DNA of 64,000 bases from Acidobacteriota bacterium (GTDB lineage Bacteria; Acidobacteriota; Blastocatellia; Pyrinomonadales; Pyrinomonadaceae), in assembly GCA_019639195.1 (NCBI GenBank), contig JAHBSI010000002.1, forward strand, positions 186,001-250,000. The letters run 5' to 3'. Shown here piece after piece: positions 44,823 through 54,509 of this stretch. Position numbers and translations under genes: made by a program. Each line of letters opens with the position of its first letter. Within the stretch, counting starts at the first letter, position 1. The notes under the pieces were generated by a model. The model searched no databases and had not been told where the DNA came from. It worked only from the letters and a program-made list of their open reading frames with translations.

Positions 44823-46496
44823 TTGAAAAAGATATACGTTCTTATTTCCCTTTTGTCCCTGGTGGTTGCCATTTCTGTTGCCTCTTGCAGAAGGCGTGAT
44901 AATAGCGTGGTAACGGTTGCATTACCCGAAAAATTCACTGCCTTTGACACCATCACATCAACAAATTCTGATGCGGCAGCGGAACGTGTAAAGAACCTTC
45001 TCTTTAACTCACTGGTTAAGAAGAATGAGAATTTTGACTATGTGGGCGAACTGGCCAAGGAGATAAATACGTCGGAAGACGGCCTCTCGATCACCTTTGT
45101 GCTCAGAGACGGGGTTAAGTTCCATAACGGGAAGGAGTTTACGTCTGAGGATGTAAAATACACGCTCGACACGCTCTTCAACAGCAAAGGCTATAAGGCT
45201 CAGGCTTTCTATGATTCGGTTGTCGTTGAAAAGCCTTCGGCAAAGAAACCCGCACCCAGCGCCAACGCCTCCGGGGCTGCCCCGGCTGAGGCCCCGGAAA
45301 CCAAGCAGGCGGCGCAGATCAGGTCGATCGAGGCCCCGGAGACCAAACAGGTGGCGCAGATCACGTCGATCGAAACACCGGACCCTAAGACCGTTGTTAT
45401 AAAGATAGCCCGGCCGTCTCTAAAGACGACGCTGCTTTCGAACCTGGTTACGATCCCGATCATCCCAACTGGTTCTGCTGAACAGCAGAAAGACAAGCCG
45501 CTCGGTTCCGGACCGTTCAAGTTCGTGAGCCTGGATTCCGGACAGAATATCGTTGAGATGGAGGCGAATACAGAATACTGGGATGGGCCGCCGAAGATAA
45601 AGAAACTCCGTCTGAAGACAATTACCGACGCAAATTCACTGCAGGCAGAGCTGCAGACGGATGGAGTTGATATCGCACCAAATCCGAATAATATATCGGC
45701 CGATACGATCAAGTCTTTGTCGGGAAGTCCGAATCTGCAAGTTGTTCAGTCAGAAGGTTCTAACATCCAATACTTAATCCTAAACGTTAAGACGCCGATC
45801 CTTTCTAATGTAAAGATCAGGCAGGCCATCGCATATTCTATCGACCGCGAGAAGATCGTCCGTGATCTGCTTTTGGGGCAGGCAAAGGTCGCGTCCTCGG
45901 TACTGCCGACCCAATCGTGGGCCTATACGCCGGGTACCCAATACAATTATGACCCCGCAAAGGCAAAACAGCTTCTTGGCGAAGCGGGATATAAGGGGGA
46001 GCCGATCGTTTTCCAATTTGGAGCGGGAAATCTGGCTGTCAGCCAATATGCACAGATCCTGCAGAGCTCAATGAATGACGTCGGGCTGAATATCCGCATC
46101 GAAACGATGGATGTCAATGTACTGCGTAAAAAGCTTGCTCAGGGAGAGTTTGAGCTATATACGGGTGTATGGATCGGCGGCAACCAGGACCCGATCTTTT
46201 TCAGAGAGCTATTTACCACCGCAAAAATACCCGGACCGACCGCATCTTGTTGCAACCGTGGACGTTACAGCAGTCCTGAGGTCGATCAGGCGGTAGATTC
46301 CGCGATCAATTCGACCGACAAGGAGGCCGCAAAGGCACAATATCAGAAGGCTTGGGACCTTGTGTCTGCGGACGTGCCGCTTCTGCCCCTTTGGTACCCC
46401 GCGAATATCGTTGTTGCGACCAAGAGAGTTGGAAATATCCACATAAACCCGAGCGGCGACTGGGGTTTTCTAAAGGATGTGACCGTTTCGGAGTGA
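44823..46496 (+). CDS. ABC-type oligopeptide solute-binding lipoprotein (family 5)
   Basis: 557 residues. Signal and lipobox at the N-terminus (LVVAISVASC, Cys22). Family-5 solute-binding landmarks: ITFVLRDGVKFHNGKEFTSEDVKYTLD, the PLGSGPFKFVS block, ILNVKTPILSNVKIRQAIAYSIDREKIVR and YNYDPAKAKQLLGEAGYKGEPI. Binds peptides or similar solutes at the outer face of the inner membrane. No permease or ATPase genes follow, so partners must be elsewhere. An A/P/E-rich insert (about 138-190) is enlarged by a tandem 42-bp duplication. It starts 17 bp after the nagZ stop, suggesting a link to peptide recycling. Confidence 0.88.
   Translation: MKKIYVLISLLSLVVAISVASCRRRDNSVVTVALPEKFTAFDTITSTNSDAAAERVKNLLFNSLVKKNENFDYVGELAKEINTSEDGLSITFVLRDGVKFHNGKEFTSEDVKYTLDTLFNSKGYKAQAFYDSVVVEKPSAKKPAPSANASGAAPAEAPETKQAAQIRSIEAPETKQVAQITSIETPDPKTVVIKIARPSLKTTLLSNLVTIPIIPTGSAEQQKDKPLGSGPFKFVSLDSGQNIVEMEANTEYWDGPPKIKKLRLKTITDANSLQAELQTDGVDIAPNPNNISADTIKSLSGSPNLQVVQSEGSNIQYLILNVKTPILSNVKIRQAIAYSIDREKIVRDLLLGQAKVASSVLPTQSWAYTPGTQYNYDPAKAKQLLGEAGYKGEPIVFQFGAGNLAVSQYAQILQSSMNDVGLNIRIETMDVNVLRKKLAQGEFELYTGVWIGGNQDPIFFRELFTTAKIPGPTASCCNRGRYSSPEVDQAVDSAINSTDKEAAKAQYQKAWDLVSADVPLLPLWYPANIVVATKRVGNIHINPSGDWGFLKDVTVSE
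45288..45371 (+). repeat. 42-bp tandem duplication inside the solute-binding protein
   Basis: Copies at 45288-45329 and 45330-45371 encode EAPETKQAAQIRSI and EAPETKQVAQITSI, followed by a decayed third start ETPDPK. In frame; copies differ at a handful of bases, so the duplication is not very recent or is tolerated to drift. Confidence 0.85.
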
Positions 46497-46510
46497 AATT
46501 TTGGCTGAGC

Positions 46511-46538
46511 TTGACAATTGGATTCGAGACGCTAAAAT
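46511..46538 (+). promoter_or_regulatory. Promoter of tRNA-Gly
   Basis: TTGACA (46511-46516), 16 bp, TAAAAT (46533-46538): six of six and five of six to consensus, ending 14 bp before the mature tRNA. Confidence 0.7.
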
Positions 46539-46552
46539 TATCATTTGCCATT

Positions 46553-46627
46553 GCGGGAGTAGCTCAGTGGTAGAGCGCGACCTTGCCAAGGTCGAAGTCG
46601 CGAGTTCGACCCTCGTCTCCCGCTCCA
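46553..46627 (+). tRNA. tRNA-Gly (anticodon GCC), 3' CCA encoded
   Basis: Cloverleaf by eye: acceptor GCGGGAG/CTCCCGC, D arm with AGCTCAGTGGTAGAGC, anticodon loop 46583-46589 with GCC at 46585-46587, T arm with GTTCGAC. Discriminator T46624, then CCA. Confidence 0.97.
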
Positions 46628-46653
46628 ATATCTAATAGGTAGGCAGTTCCAGG

Positions 46654-46706
46654 CCGGCCGATTCCGGTAAGTCTTAGATACCGAAACTGGCCGGCTTAGA
46701 CTTTTT
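46654..46706 (+). terminator. Terminator after tRNA-Gly
   Basis: CCGGCC/GGCCGG (46654-46659 with 46689-46694), an inner CGGT/ACCG part, then CTTAGACTTTTTAAGG with five consecutive T at 46702-46706. Confidence 0.6.
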
Positions 46707-46854
46707 AAGGTTCGAGCTATTTCGTAACACTTGACAGCTCAATAGCTTAGATAAGGTATTTTAAGGTGTTGGGCAAAGTTTAGAGTCGAGCTCGGATTGC
46801 ATGCGGAACATTAGGGTCCTCAAGCCCGTATTCTTAACGCGGGAACGACAATTC

Positions 46855-46929
<75 letters not shown>

Positions 46930-47021
46930 AAGTTATTCAAATATAGTTCTATCCGGTGCGTTGGGTTCGCGACCTTACAATAAGGAGCGCCCGAGGAGAG
47001 ACGTCAGATTTCGCGAAGGGG

Positions 47022-47786
47022 CTAAATACCGCTGAAGCCGCCGTCGATCTCGAATGCGGTGCCGGTGACGAAGGACGCTTCGTCGGACGCGAGATAAAGA
47101 ACGGCGGAGGCGATCTCTTCACTCGTTGCCATCCTGCCAACTGCCTGTGTGGACGACATTTCCTGGTAGGCCTTTTCGGGATCCGGGTACTCGGCTAGGC
47201 GTTTCTTAACAAAGTCGGTCTCCACTCGGCCCGGACAGACCGCTACGGCCCGAATTCCCTGTTTTGCGTGATCGAGAGCGAGGCATTTCGTGAATCCAAC
47301 GACCGCGAATTTTGTTGTGCAATAGGCGAGGCGATCTGAGATCGCAACCACGCCGCCGATCGATGCCATATTGATCACGACGCCCCGGTTCTGTTCGATC
47401 ATGGCAGGCAAAAATGCCTTTGTCAGGCTGAACATCCCTCGAACATTTACTGCGAAAAGGCGATCGAGGTCGGCTGCTGTTGTCTGCAGAATCGTGCCCA
47501 CATGGCCTACGCCGGCGTTATTGACGAGGATATCCAGGCCCTTGTGTTCGGCGAGTATGCCTTCGGCAACTCGAGTGCAAGTGCCCTCATCGCTAACATC
47601 CAATTCAACGAATTCTGCGGCGAGCCCTTGCTCGCGAAGGTTGTTTACGACAGCGACACCAGCCTGGCGATCAATATCTGCTGCAAAGACGAGTGCTCCC
47701 GTTGCTGATAACGTTTCGGCGATCGCTTTACCGATGCCGGTCGCCGCACCCGTAACAAAAACGCGTTTTCCCGTAAGATCGAACAT
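47022..47786 (-). CDS. SDR dehydrogenase, probably of a 2-keto-3-deoxy sugar acid
   Basis: 254-residue classical SDR. TGAATGIGKAIAETL (TGxxxGxG), LVNNAGVGH, catalytic Ser in NMASIGG and Y-x3-K in AYCTTKFA, C-terminal FVTGTAFEIDGGFSGI. SDRs of this kind oxidise C-4 of 2-keto-3-deoxy-L-fuconate or -rhamnonate (LRA5-type). The gene directly downstream of the FAH-family hydrolase (3-bp gap) fits that step. Substrate is inferred from context only. Last gene of the utilisation operon, convergent with the tRNAs. Confidence 0.8.
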   Translation of the reverse strand: MFDLTGKRVFVTGAATGIGKAIAETLSATGALVFAADIDRQAGVAVVNNLREQGLAAEFVELDVSDEGTCTRVAEGILAEHKGLDILVNNAGVGHVGTILQTTAADLDRLFAVNVRGMFSLTKAFLPAMIEQNRGVVINMASIGGVVAISDRLAYCTTKFAVVGFTKCLALDHAKQGIRAVAVCPGRVETDFVKKRLAEYPDPEKAYQEMSSTQAVGRMATSEEIASAVLYLASDEASFVTGTAFEIDGGFSGI

Positions 47787-47789
47787 AGT

Positions 47790-48683
47790 CTAAGAAGCTT
47801 TCCTCACCGGATTCCTCAGAATTCCCAAACCTTCGATCTCGACCTCGGCGATATCGCCATCATTCAAGAATATCTTTGGCGTGCGGGCGAATCCGACACC
47901 GGGCGGCGTTCCCGTAGCGATCACATCTCCCGGCTCGAGGGTGATCGAGCGTGAAACGAATTCGATCAGCTCAGGGATATTGAAGATCATCTGCCGCGTG
48001 TTCGAATCCTGAAGTGTAGTTCCGTTCAAGCGAAAGCTGATCCGCAGGTTGTGAGGATCCGCGATCTCGTCCCGCGTCGCAACAAACTCGCCCATCGGAG
48101 CGAAGGTGTCACACGATTTTCCGCGTTGCCATTGTCCATCAGCGAATTGCAGGTCGCGGGCGGACACATCATTGAAATTCGTGTAGCCGAAGACGTAGTC
48201 CATCGCATCGCTGCTTGAGACACCCTTCGCCCTTCTGCCGACAACTACTGCGAGTTCGGCTTCGTAGTCAACCTCGGAGCTTTCAGCAGGCAGTTCGATC
48301 GCACTTTCCGGACCGATAACCGCAGTTGAAAATTTCGAGAAGACGATCGGACTGCTTGGGATCGCCATTCCACTCTCTTCCGCATGATCACGATAGTTTA
48401 GGCCGATACAGATGATCTTTCCCGGCCGCGGGACCGGTGCTTCGATCTGTATCTCTTCGCGTTGAAATATCCGGGTGACTCCACCTTCTATTGCTTCACC
48501 GGCCGGAGTGAGGAAATCGCGGTCGAGATCGAAGCACTTTAGCAGATCATTGTTCGACAGGCCGTCAACGGCCATTCCAGGTGTCAGGTCGGCAATACGG
48601 CCATCGTCGAGAAAAGCCCCGACTCGGTAACCGGCCTGATGGGACGCTCTAACCGGTAAGATCCTAAAAACGACGAATTTCAT
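47790..48683 (-). CDS. Fumarylacetoacetate-hydrolase-family enzyme (probable 2,4-diketo-3-deoxy sugar-acid hydrolase)
   Basis: 297 residues. FAH fold: ICIGLNYRDHAEESGMAIPSSPIVFSKFSTAVIGP, the metal-binding Glu pattern VDYEAELAVVVGRRAKGVS, GYTNFNDVSARDLQ and GDVIATGTPPGVGFARTP. Such enzymes split 2,4-diketo-3-deoxy-L-rhamnonate or -fuconate to pyruvate and L-lactate (LRA6-type), or act on other acylpyruvates. The presence of a sugar-acid dehydratase and two SDRs in the same operon supports the sugar-acid role. Confidence 0.82.
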   Translation of the reverse strand: MKFVVFRILPVRASHQAGYRVGAFLDDGRIADLTPGMAVDGLSNNDLLKCFDLDRDFLTPAGEAIEGGVTRIFQREEIQIEAPVPRPGKIICIGLNYRDHAEESGMAIPSSPIVFSKFSTAVIGPESAIELPAESSEVDYEAELAVVVGRRAKGVSSSDAMDYVFGYTNFNDVSARDLQFADGQWQRGKSCDTFAPMGEFVATRDEIADPHNLRISFRLNGTTLQDSNTRQMIFNIPELIEFVSRSITLEPGDVIATGTPPGVGFARTPKIFLNDGDIAEVEIEGLGILRNPVRKAS

Positions 48684-48712
48684 CTCAATTCAAAAAGCGG
48701 CATATCGATAAT

Positions 48713-50035
48713 TCAGTCTCGCTTCAAACCAGAAATAGGCACCCATACAAAACGCGGACGGTAAAAGTCTGCGTAGATCGAATCGCCTGGTTTCGCACCG
48801 AATGGAAGATTGCTGTTGTACGAGAGCAGAAGCTTTCCATCTGCAATAAACTGCGGGTGCATATGCGGGTTGTAAACGCTCATTCCGGTCTGCAGTGACT
48901 CCGATGCGGTCATTCCCGGTAACTTTCGCTGGCCTGCAGTCGGCGTCCGATAGACAAAATTCTTGGACGAAAAAGGCCCCTGCGGCTCACAGGCCGAATA
49001 GAGGTAAAGATCCTTCCAGTCCGAATAGCCGACAGAAGTATCAAATGTGACCATCACAAAGGTTGGCCTGCCGTTAATATTCAACCGGCGGATCGAAAGC
49101 TCATCGCTGATGCTGTCTTTTGCGGGGATTATAGAGCTGCGCGCGGTTAGATCTCGCGAGAATGCGCGGCCATTCCAAGCGGTCCAGTTCTTCAAGTTCG
49201 CTGCGTATTCCAAACCCTTTGATGCATCGACCTTCGCAACATAAAGCTTCTTATATCTATTCGCGGCCTCGAGAGTCGAACGTTTCACGCCATTGATCTC
49301 GCCCTCGTTCCGCATTCCGTAGATGTAGAGCTCGCCTTTGTCGTTCTGCCACAGCGAAATTCCCCAGATCGCTTCATCGATCTTATTCCTGAGATCGACG
49401 ATCTTTTCGATCGCGAGCGTTTCGGGATCGAGCTGAGCGATGGCCTGAGCGCGGTACTTGATCCAAAAGGCTTTATCGAACGGCCTTGCAACATCCCACT
49501 CGTTTAGGAAGATCCAGATCTTTTTTGTGCCTTCGGTCTCGACGATGATCGGATCGCCCAGCCAATACATATGGTGGGGATCGCTGCTTTTCGGCTTAAA
49601 GTAAGACGTCGAATAGCCATACTTGTCCTTTGGCCCGGTCAGGGTCCGGAGATGCTTACCGTCCTTTGATCTGATAACGATGCTGTTATAAACGTAATGA
49701 ATCACCTCCGGCTTTGGGCCGCAGATCGGCGGAAGACAATTGGGCTTTCGCATCCTCAACCCATTAGCATTTGTAAATACGGCGCCATCGCCCAGCCGCT
49801 CCGGATCTTCGGCAATGAAAGAATCCGAAAAGAAGAACGCGGAGTCGCCGTTAGGTAGTTCAATAGAAACAGTCGTATCTCCACCGGTCCAGCCCGGACC
49901 GTCTTGCGAAAAAGCTTGATCCCATTCTGCGGCCGGAGTTCCCTTGCCAACGGCCATCTCACACTGCGCAAGTGTGACATCTGCAAACAATGCAAATGCA
50001 AAGAGAAATACAATAGCGGCGCGGAACTGCTTCAT
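48713..50035 (-). CDS. Secreted protein of unknown function (DUF4185/DUF5005-like)
   Basis: 440 residues from the ATG at 50035 (MKQFRAAIVFLFAFALFADVTLAQ), a clear signal peptide; the upstream extension overlaps the dehydratase gene. The mature part looks like a beta-propeller: WTGGDTTVSIELPNGDSAFFFSDSF, HYVYNSIVIRSKDGKHLRTL, YWLGDPIIVETEGTKKIWIFLNEW, and a C-terminal FIADGKLLLSYNSNLPFG. This recalls DUF4185/DUF5005-type proteins near glycoside hydrolases, but I am not certain of the family. Two cysteine pairs are likely disulphides. Presumably binds or cleaves a glycan in the periplasm or outside. Confidence 0.6.
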   Translation of the reverse strand: MKQFRAAIVFLFAFALFADVTLAQCEMAVGKGTPAAEWDQAFSQDGPGWTGGDTTVSIELPNGDSAFFFSDSFIAEDPERLGDGAVFTNANGLRMRKPNCLPPICGPKPEVIHYVYNSIVIRSKDGKHLRTLTGPKDKYGYSTSYFKPKSSDPHHMYWLGDPIIVETEGTKKIWIFLNEWDVARPFDKAFWIKYRAQAIAQLDPETLAIEKIVDLRNKIDEAIWGISLWQNDKGELYIYGMRNEGEINGVKRSTLEAANRYKKLYVAKVDASKGLEYAANLKNWTAWNGRAFSRDLTARSSIIPAKDSISDELSIRRLNINGRPTFVMVTFDTSVGYSDWKDLYLYSACEPQGPFSSKNFVYRTPTAGQRKLPGMTASESLQTGMSVYNPHMHPQFIADGKLLLSYNSNLPFGAKPGDSIYADFYRPRFVWVPISGLKRD

Positions 50036-50040
50036 AGATC

Positions 50041-51300
50041 TTAGAACGAAATGTCGGGCCGGCGAGCGTCGTTGGGATCGGCCCAGCGGGTGTTCGGGAC
50101 AACAGGCGTCCAATCCGGCCGAAGCGGGTCCTTGTCGTAAGGGTAGCCGCCGAGTCTCTTGTATAAGTCGCTGTACTCAGCGAGTTTGTCACGATCAAGA
50201 GTGACCCCAAGTCCCGGCCCGGTTGGGACCGAGATCCGCCCGTCCTTATATTCGAATTTGCCGCCGACAATGATGTCGTCGGTCAGATGGTGATAATGAG
50301 CATCGGCGGCGAACGTGAGGTTTGGAATGACCGCACCGAGATGGAGCATCGTGGCGAGTTGAATTCCCAATTCTCCGGACGAATGAACAGCGACACCCAA
50401 CTGAAAGGTCTCACACACTCCCGCAGCTTTGACACAAGGCCGAATGCCGCCCCAAAACGTTGTGTCGAGCAAGATCACATCGATGGCGGTATTAAGCACA
50501 TTCGCCGCAAGCTGTTCGAAGTTAACGACAACAGTGTTCGTTGCTAAGGGCATCCGAACTTTCTCCCTTGTGCGGCGCATGGCATGGAGCCCGAAGACGG
50601 GATCTTCGAAGTAATCGTTTCTGATGTCTTCGATCTGTTGTCCAAACCAGATCGCTTGTTCGGTTGACCAGGAGGCGTTCGGGTCAAATCGGAAGCTGTC
50701 ACCGCTCCTTTGATCGGCTCCAAGTTCTTCGGCTAAGGCTCGATAGCACTTCAATTCGTATTCCGGGTGAAAAACGCCGCCCTTGAGTTTGTGCGATGTA
50801 AATCCGTATCTTGTCTTGAGGTCTTTGGCGTGTTCGACAAGTTGATCGACGGTCCGAACCTCACCGTCGCCCGTTTTGGGGTTTGGATATCGAAAGAATA
50901 GATACGAAGCAAACGGCACTTCAGACTGGAGTTGTCCGCCGAGAATGTCATAAACCGGTACGTCCCATTTCTTTCCCAGGATATCTAGACAGGCGAATTC
51001 GAGTGCGGCGAGGATCTGGGTTCGATTGTTATAAAGGGAGGCCGTTGGATTTGCGATCTTGAACCGCATCTCTTCGAGCCGAGCCGGATCGTGGCCGACC
51101 AGATAGGCTTTCATTGCACGAAACGCGCTTTCGGCCGATTCACCGCCGCCGCCCATCTCACCAAGCCCAGTAATGCCTTCGTCGGTCTCGACCTCAACGA
51201 TCGTTCTTACGAATCTGCCCCAATGGCAGCCTGCCGCATGCCGAAGCGGTGCTTCAAGCGGGACGGTTACGGTCGTAGCTTTTATATCTGTGATCTTCAT
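50041..51300 (-). CDS. Enolase-superfamily sugar-acid dehydratase (glucarate-dehydratase-like)
   Basis: 419 residues. N-terminal capping domain, then the barrel with the K-x-K base SHKLKGG, metal ligands in [16 protein letters not shown] and LATNTVVVN, an Asp in [10 protein letters not shown] and the general acid His in [20 protein letters not shown]. An Asn third ligand (ATNTVVV) and the FWGGI/HSSGELG blocks point to the glucarate dehydratase subgroup. Dehydrates a sugar acid to a 2-keto-3-deoxy acid. Whether the substrate is glucarate or another aldonate or aldarate cannot be read from sequence. Cytoplasmic. Confidence 0.8.
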   Translation of the reverse strand: MKITDIKATTVTVPLEAPLRHAAGCHWGRFVRTIVEVETDEGITGLGEMGGGGESAESAFRAMKAYLVGHDPARLEEMRFKIANPTASLYNNRTQILAALEFACLDILGKKWDVPVYDILGGQLQSEVPFASYLFFRYPNPKTGDGEVRTVDQLVEHAKDLKTRYGFTSHKLKGGVFHPEYELKCYRALAEELGADQRSGDSFRFDPNASWSTEQAIWFGQQIEDIRNDYFEDPVFGLHAMRRTREKVRMPLATNTVVVNFEQLAANVLNTAIDVILLDTTFWGGIRPCVKAAGVCETFQLGVAVHSSGELGIQLATMLHLGAVIPNLTFAADAHYHHLTDDIIVGGKFEYKDGRISVPTGPGLGVTLDRDKLAEYSDLYKRLGGYPYDKDPLRPDWTPVVPNTRWADPNDARRPDISF

Positions 51301-51310
51301 TCGTTGACGC

Positions 51311-52222
51311 CTAATTTATGACCTTGTTCTCACGCAGAAAGCTCCATATCTCTGAATAGGCCATCTTGTATTGTTCTTGTGTGAACATTCCGTGATCTCC
51401 GCCCGTGATCGTAACGAGCTTATTGGTCGCGTGTACCTTGTCTAAGGCCTCCTTGAGTTTCGTGGCTTGTGAATAGGGTACAACACTGTCTTTGTCTCCG
51501 TGGATCGTCAAGATCGGAGGCAGATCGCTTCGGACGTATGTGAGCGGCGAAACCTGTCGAGCGATGTCTGTTGCATTCGGCTTGCTTCCCATCCACATTA
51601 CGGCGTAGTTCTTCAGATCCGGGCCTTGCAACAGGTCGTTTACGTTGGTGATGCCGTACCAATTGACGATCGCGGCGACCTTTAGATCTTCGTCCCCGTA
51701 ACATTGATTGTCGAGCGGCGAGCCTTTTGGCAGCATACCGGCGATCAGTGAAAGGTGGCCGCCCGCGGATTGGCCAGTTAGAACGATCTTAGTGGTGTCG
51801 AATTTCCACTGCTTGGCATTACGAAACACCCAGCGGAGGGCGCATCGAACGTCCTCGACCGCGGCCGGTGCGTTTGAATTTCCCGCCATCCTATATTCGA
51901 CGTTGACCGCACGCCAACCACGTTCAAGATATGGAAGAAGTTGATAGACGGCACCTTCCTTCGCACCAAAGATCCATCCTCCGCCGTGAATAAAGACGAC
52001 GGTCGGCGTTGGATCAGGATTGTCCCGCGGATACCAAATATCGAGCTTGAGCGGCGTATTATTGGCTGACGCGTAAACGACGTCGGGCTGCATCCAGTAG
52101 CGGTCGGCGATCTGTAGCAGCGAAGGTGGCGTTTCCTGGCCGAAAGCCGAGATCGCAAAAAGCCAAGCCCCAAGAAACGCGACTAAGGCCCTTCTAGAAA
52201 TGCTTGCCAAGGAATTTGTCAT
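51311..52222 (-). CDS. Secreted alpha/beta hydrolase (HSL-type esterase)
   Basis: 303 residues from the ATG at 52222, giving a signal peptide ([20 protein letters not shown]). Oxyanion-hole HGGGW (79-83), nucleophile elbow GQSAGGH (Ser152), catalytic Asp in HGDKDSVVP and His in GGDHGMF. Typical of acetyl-xylan or other carbohydrate esterases and BD-FAE proteins in glycan operons, so it may remove acyl groups from the glycan in the periplasm. A longer frame to 52249 would only add nine residues before the signal. Confidence 0.85.
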   Translation of the reverse strand: MTNSLASISRRALVAFLGAWLFAISAFGQETPPSLLQIADRYWMQPDVVYASANNTPLKLDIWYPRDNPDPTPTVVFIHGGGWIFGAKEGAVYQLLPYLERGWRAVNVEYRMAGNSNAPAAVEDVRCALRWVFRNAKQWKFDTTKIVLTGQSAGGHLSLIAGMLPKGSPLDNQCYGDEDLKVAAIVNWYGITNVNDLLQGPDLKNYAVMWMGSKPNATDIARQVSPLTYVRSDLPPILTIHGDKDSVVPYSQATKLKEALDKVHATNKLVTITGGDHGMFTQEQYKMAYSEIWSFLRENKVIN

Positions 52223-52249
52223 AATTTCGCCTCCTGTATGCCTGCTCAA

Positions 52250-54475
52250 TTACGCCGATCTTACGCCGCTCGACGTTGCAATGTAGTTTCGGCCTTGATA
52301 GTTCAGATTGCGGAGTTCGGCATGTTGGTCAAAGCCTGCAAAATTCGGTGCCGCCTTGATCTCGCCGAAAAGTCCGGCATTGACCCCAAAGATCGAATCT
52401 ACGATCGGTTCTAAATAGTTACAGCCCGAAACGCACGCCCAATCGTTGATGAACGGCGGGTCAGATGGAGCCTTGATGGCACCACCGTTCGATTCCGGAG
52501 CGACGAAGTCTTCGACAAAGTGGGCCTGCGCGATCGGTCCTTGCTGTGCCGACTTCGCGAGGCCTGCGATCCATTCGCGCGCGATCTTGTTCTCACCCGC
52601 CGCGAAAAGGCCGCTCAAGGCGAGGGCGGGCCAGGCACAGTATGCGCCGGTCCATTGATGGTCGGGCCGGATACTGAACGTGACGTCCAGGTCGCGAGTC
52701 GAAAGGGCTCGCATCCAGGTCGGCGTTTGCAGTTCTCGTTGGAAGAACGCAACCATTTCCTTCTTTTGCGTCGCAGGCATCGTGTCGCCAATTGTCATCA
52801 GCGTCACGCCGAAATCATAGCAGTGATGCACCTCATTATACGACCCATCAGGAAGGCGACAGCGCCAAATGCCCTTGCCGTCCACGTAGAGTTCGTTCAC
52901 GCGTTGCGCAAGCTCTTTAGCCTCCTTTCGAAATGCGGAAGCCATATCTCGTTCTCCTTTGTGGTCAAGAAGCTCCGCAGCGAATTGAAGGTTATATACA
53001 TTAGCGGCGTTCAGCCCCGCGACCTCGTGGACATAACTCGAAACTGCTTCGAGCAAGTTCGTTACGCCGCCATAGTCAGCAAGGCCGTGCCCATTTGTAT
53101 TGAGCGCACGCCAATGTTCGGCATATTGGATCAAGCGGTCAAAGACCTTTACGCCGCCGACTTCCCTTTCCAACCAATCCTTGTCGCCCGTCCAGCGAAG
53201 ATATTCCTTTGCCATTCTGGACATTGCGTAGTCATTGACGGAGTACCAAGGACCGACGCCCGCACCGGTGAGGAATTCCGTACCGAAGTGCTTGTACACA
53301 TCGAGCTTCATCCAGGTTTCGATCATTCTCTTGAGTACGGTTGGATCGAGCATCGCGAGCAGCATCGCGCTCAAGGATATATCCCAGAGGAATGTCGTCG
53401 TCTCCCAATAGCGTGGTGCAAGCGTGACGTAGGTTGTACCGTAAACGGAGTGCGGCGTCGTGCGTCGGAAGAACAAGGCACTCATTACCGCTGAGTGATA
53501 AAGCCGTTTTACGTCATCGTCAGCCGTAACAAGAGTTGGCAAGTGTCCGGAGAATATCTTATTTCCCGGTGTGAATGCCGCTGTCAATTGAGCGTTCCAT
53601 TCCGCTGTCGTTGCCCGTGCGGCTTCGTCAAACGAGTTGATGACCGCATCGTACCCTCGGCGTGCACCTTCGGCATTGCCACCCATTGAGTTGACGAATG
53701 TGATCGAACGGGCTTCTCCCGGAGCGAGGTCGAACTCGTATATGAGCCAGGACGGCAACAGCTTCGACGGCTTTGGGGATGAGCCTTGAAGCACGAATGC
53801 CTCCGTGCGTTTTGATCGGCAAAGTATGGCATTGCGATCAGTATCAACAATGCGTTCATTATCGTATTCGCCGGGTGAATATGCCGCGTTCCACGGGGTA
53901 ACGCTTTTTGTTGCTCCCGCATTTACCGCAAGTTTGATCTCGGTCTTTCGGCGGCTCCGCGTTGCATTTTTCACAGTGAGCTTAACCGCGGTGGTCATGG
54001 ATCGAAATGGCACGATCGTGACACTCGAGAGTTCGAGGCCCTTGTACGAAGACCGCCTTTCGATCCTATCCGGTCGCCACACGAACTCGATCGGCGTCTT
54101 GGTCGCCGCAAAATACTCACCGTCAACATAAAGTACACCGGTCAACAGCTCACCACCGGCCCCGAGCGGAGCGACATTCATCTCGCCTTGAGCGAACGGC
54201 GGAAAAGCGATACTACGCACTGCCGCAACGTCCATAGCCGCTTGAGCGCAGCCCCACTGATTCGTCAGGCCAGGAGGGTTGAAATGATCGCCAAACCTGT
54301 GCGTCATCACGACGCTCTGTAAGGAATCGGTTGTCGGAATGTCCGGAAGTTTACTTGAATGCGAAGCCGTTTGCGCACCCGAGTCGGCGGCAAAAGCGGT
54401 ATTTTTCAGCAATGCTGGTACGGCAAGGCCGGCCGATGCGACTTTTAGGAAATCTCTGCGTTCGATATTGGTCAT
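52250..54475 (-). CDS. Tat-exported six-hairpin glycosidase-like protein
   Basis: 741 residues. Twin-arginine signal ERRDFLKVASAGLAVPALL followed by an AFA-A site. Residues ~50-290 form a beta-sandwich domain; residues ~310-690 are (alpha/alpha)6-barrel-like with TTTFLWDISLSAMLLAMLDPTVLKRMIETWM, WYSVNDYAMSRMAKEYLRWTGDKDWL, EVAGLNAANVYNLQFAAELL and RPDHQWTGAYCAWPALALSGLF. The WDI and QWTGAYCAWP segments resemble clan GH-L/GH-G type barrels (GH63, GH37, GH116 region), but I cannot fix the family. Acts in the periplasm on oligosaccharides; its start is 34 bp after the GH38 stop. Confidence 0.75.
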   Translation of the reverse strand: MTNIERRDFLKVASAGLAVPALLKNTAFAADSGAQTASHSSKLPDIPTTDSLQSVVMTHRFGDHFNPPGLTNQWGCAQAAMDVAAVRSIAFPPFAQGEMNVAPLGAGGELLTGVLYVDGEYFAATKTPIEFVWRPDRIERRSSYKGLELSSVTIVPFRSMTTAVKLTVKNATRSRRKTEIKLAVNAGATKSVTPWNAAYSPGEYDNERIVDTDRNAILCRSKRTEAFVLQGSSPKPSKLLPSWLIYEFDLAPGEARSITFVNSMGGNAEGARRGYDAVINSFDEAARATTAEWNAQLTAAFTPGNKIFSGHLPTLVTADDDVKRLYHSAVMSALFFRRTTPHSVYGTTYVTLAPRYWETTTFLWDISLSAMLLAMLDPTVLKRMIETWMKLDVYKHFGTEFLTGAGVGPWYSVNDYAMSRMAKEYLRWTGDKDWLEREVGGVKVFDRLIQYAEHWRALNTNGHGLADYGGVTNLLEAVSSYVHEVAGLNAANVYNLQFAAELLDHKGERDMASAFRKEAKELAQRVNELYVDGKGIWRCRLPDGSYNEVHHCYDFGVTLMTIGDTMPATQKKEMVAFFQRELQTPTWMRALSTRDLDVTFSIRPDHQWTGAYCAWPALALSGLFAAGENKIAREWIAGLAKSAQQGPIAQAHFVEDFVAPESNGGAIKAPSDPPFINDWACVSGCNYLEPIVDSIFGVNAGLFGEIKAAPNFAGFDQHAELRNLNYQGRNYIATSSGVRSA

Positions 54476-54509
54476 AACTTTTTCAACTGTCTACAAAAGG
54501 CAAAATGAT

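Noticed and set aside
46968..46995. CCTTA/TAAGG hairpin as terminator of the utilisation operon
   Set aside because: Only a 5-bp stem with bulged extension and no T-tract; not strong enough to call.
52520..53494. Plus-strand frame of 324 codons inside the Tat-exported glycosidase
   Set aside because: Long, but antisense to a gene with a Tat signal and barrel motifs; no recognisable domain in the plus frame.
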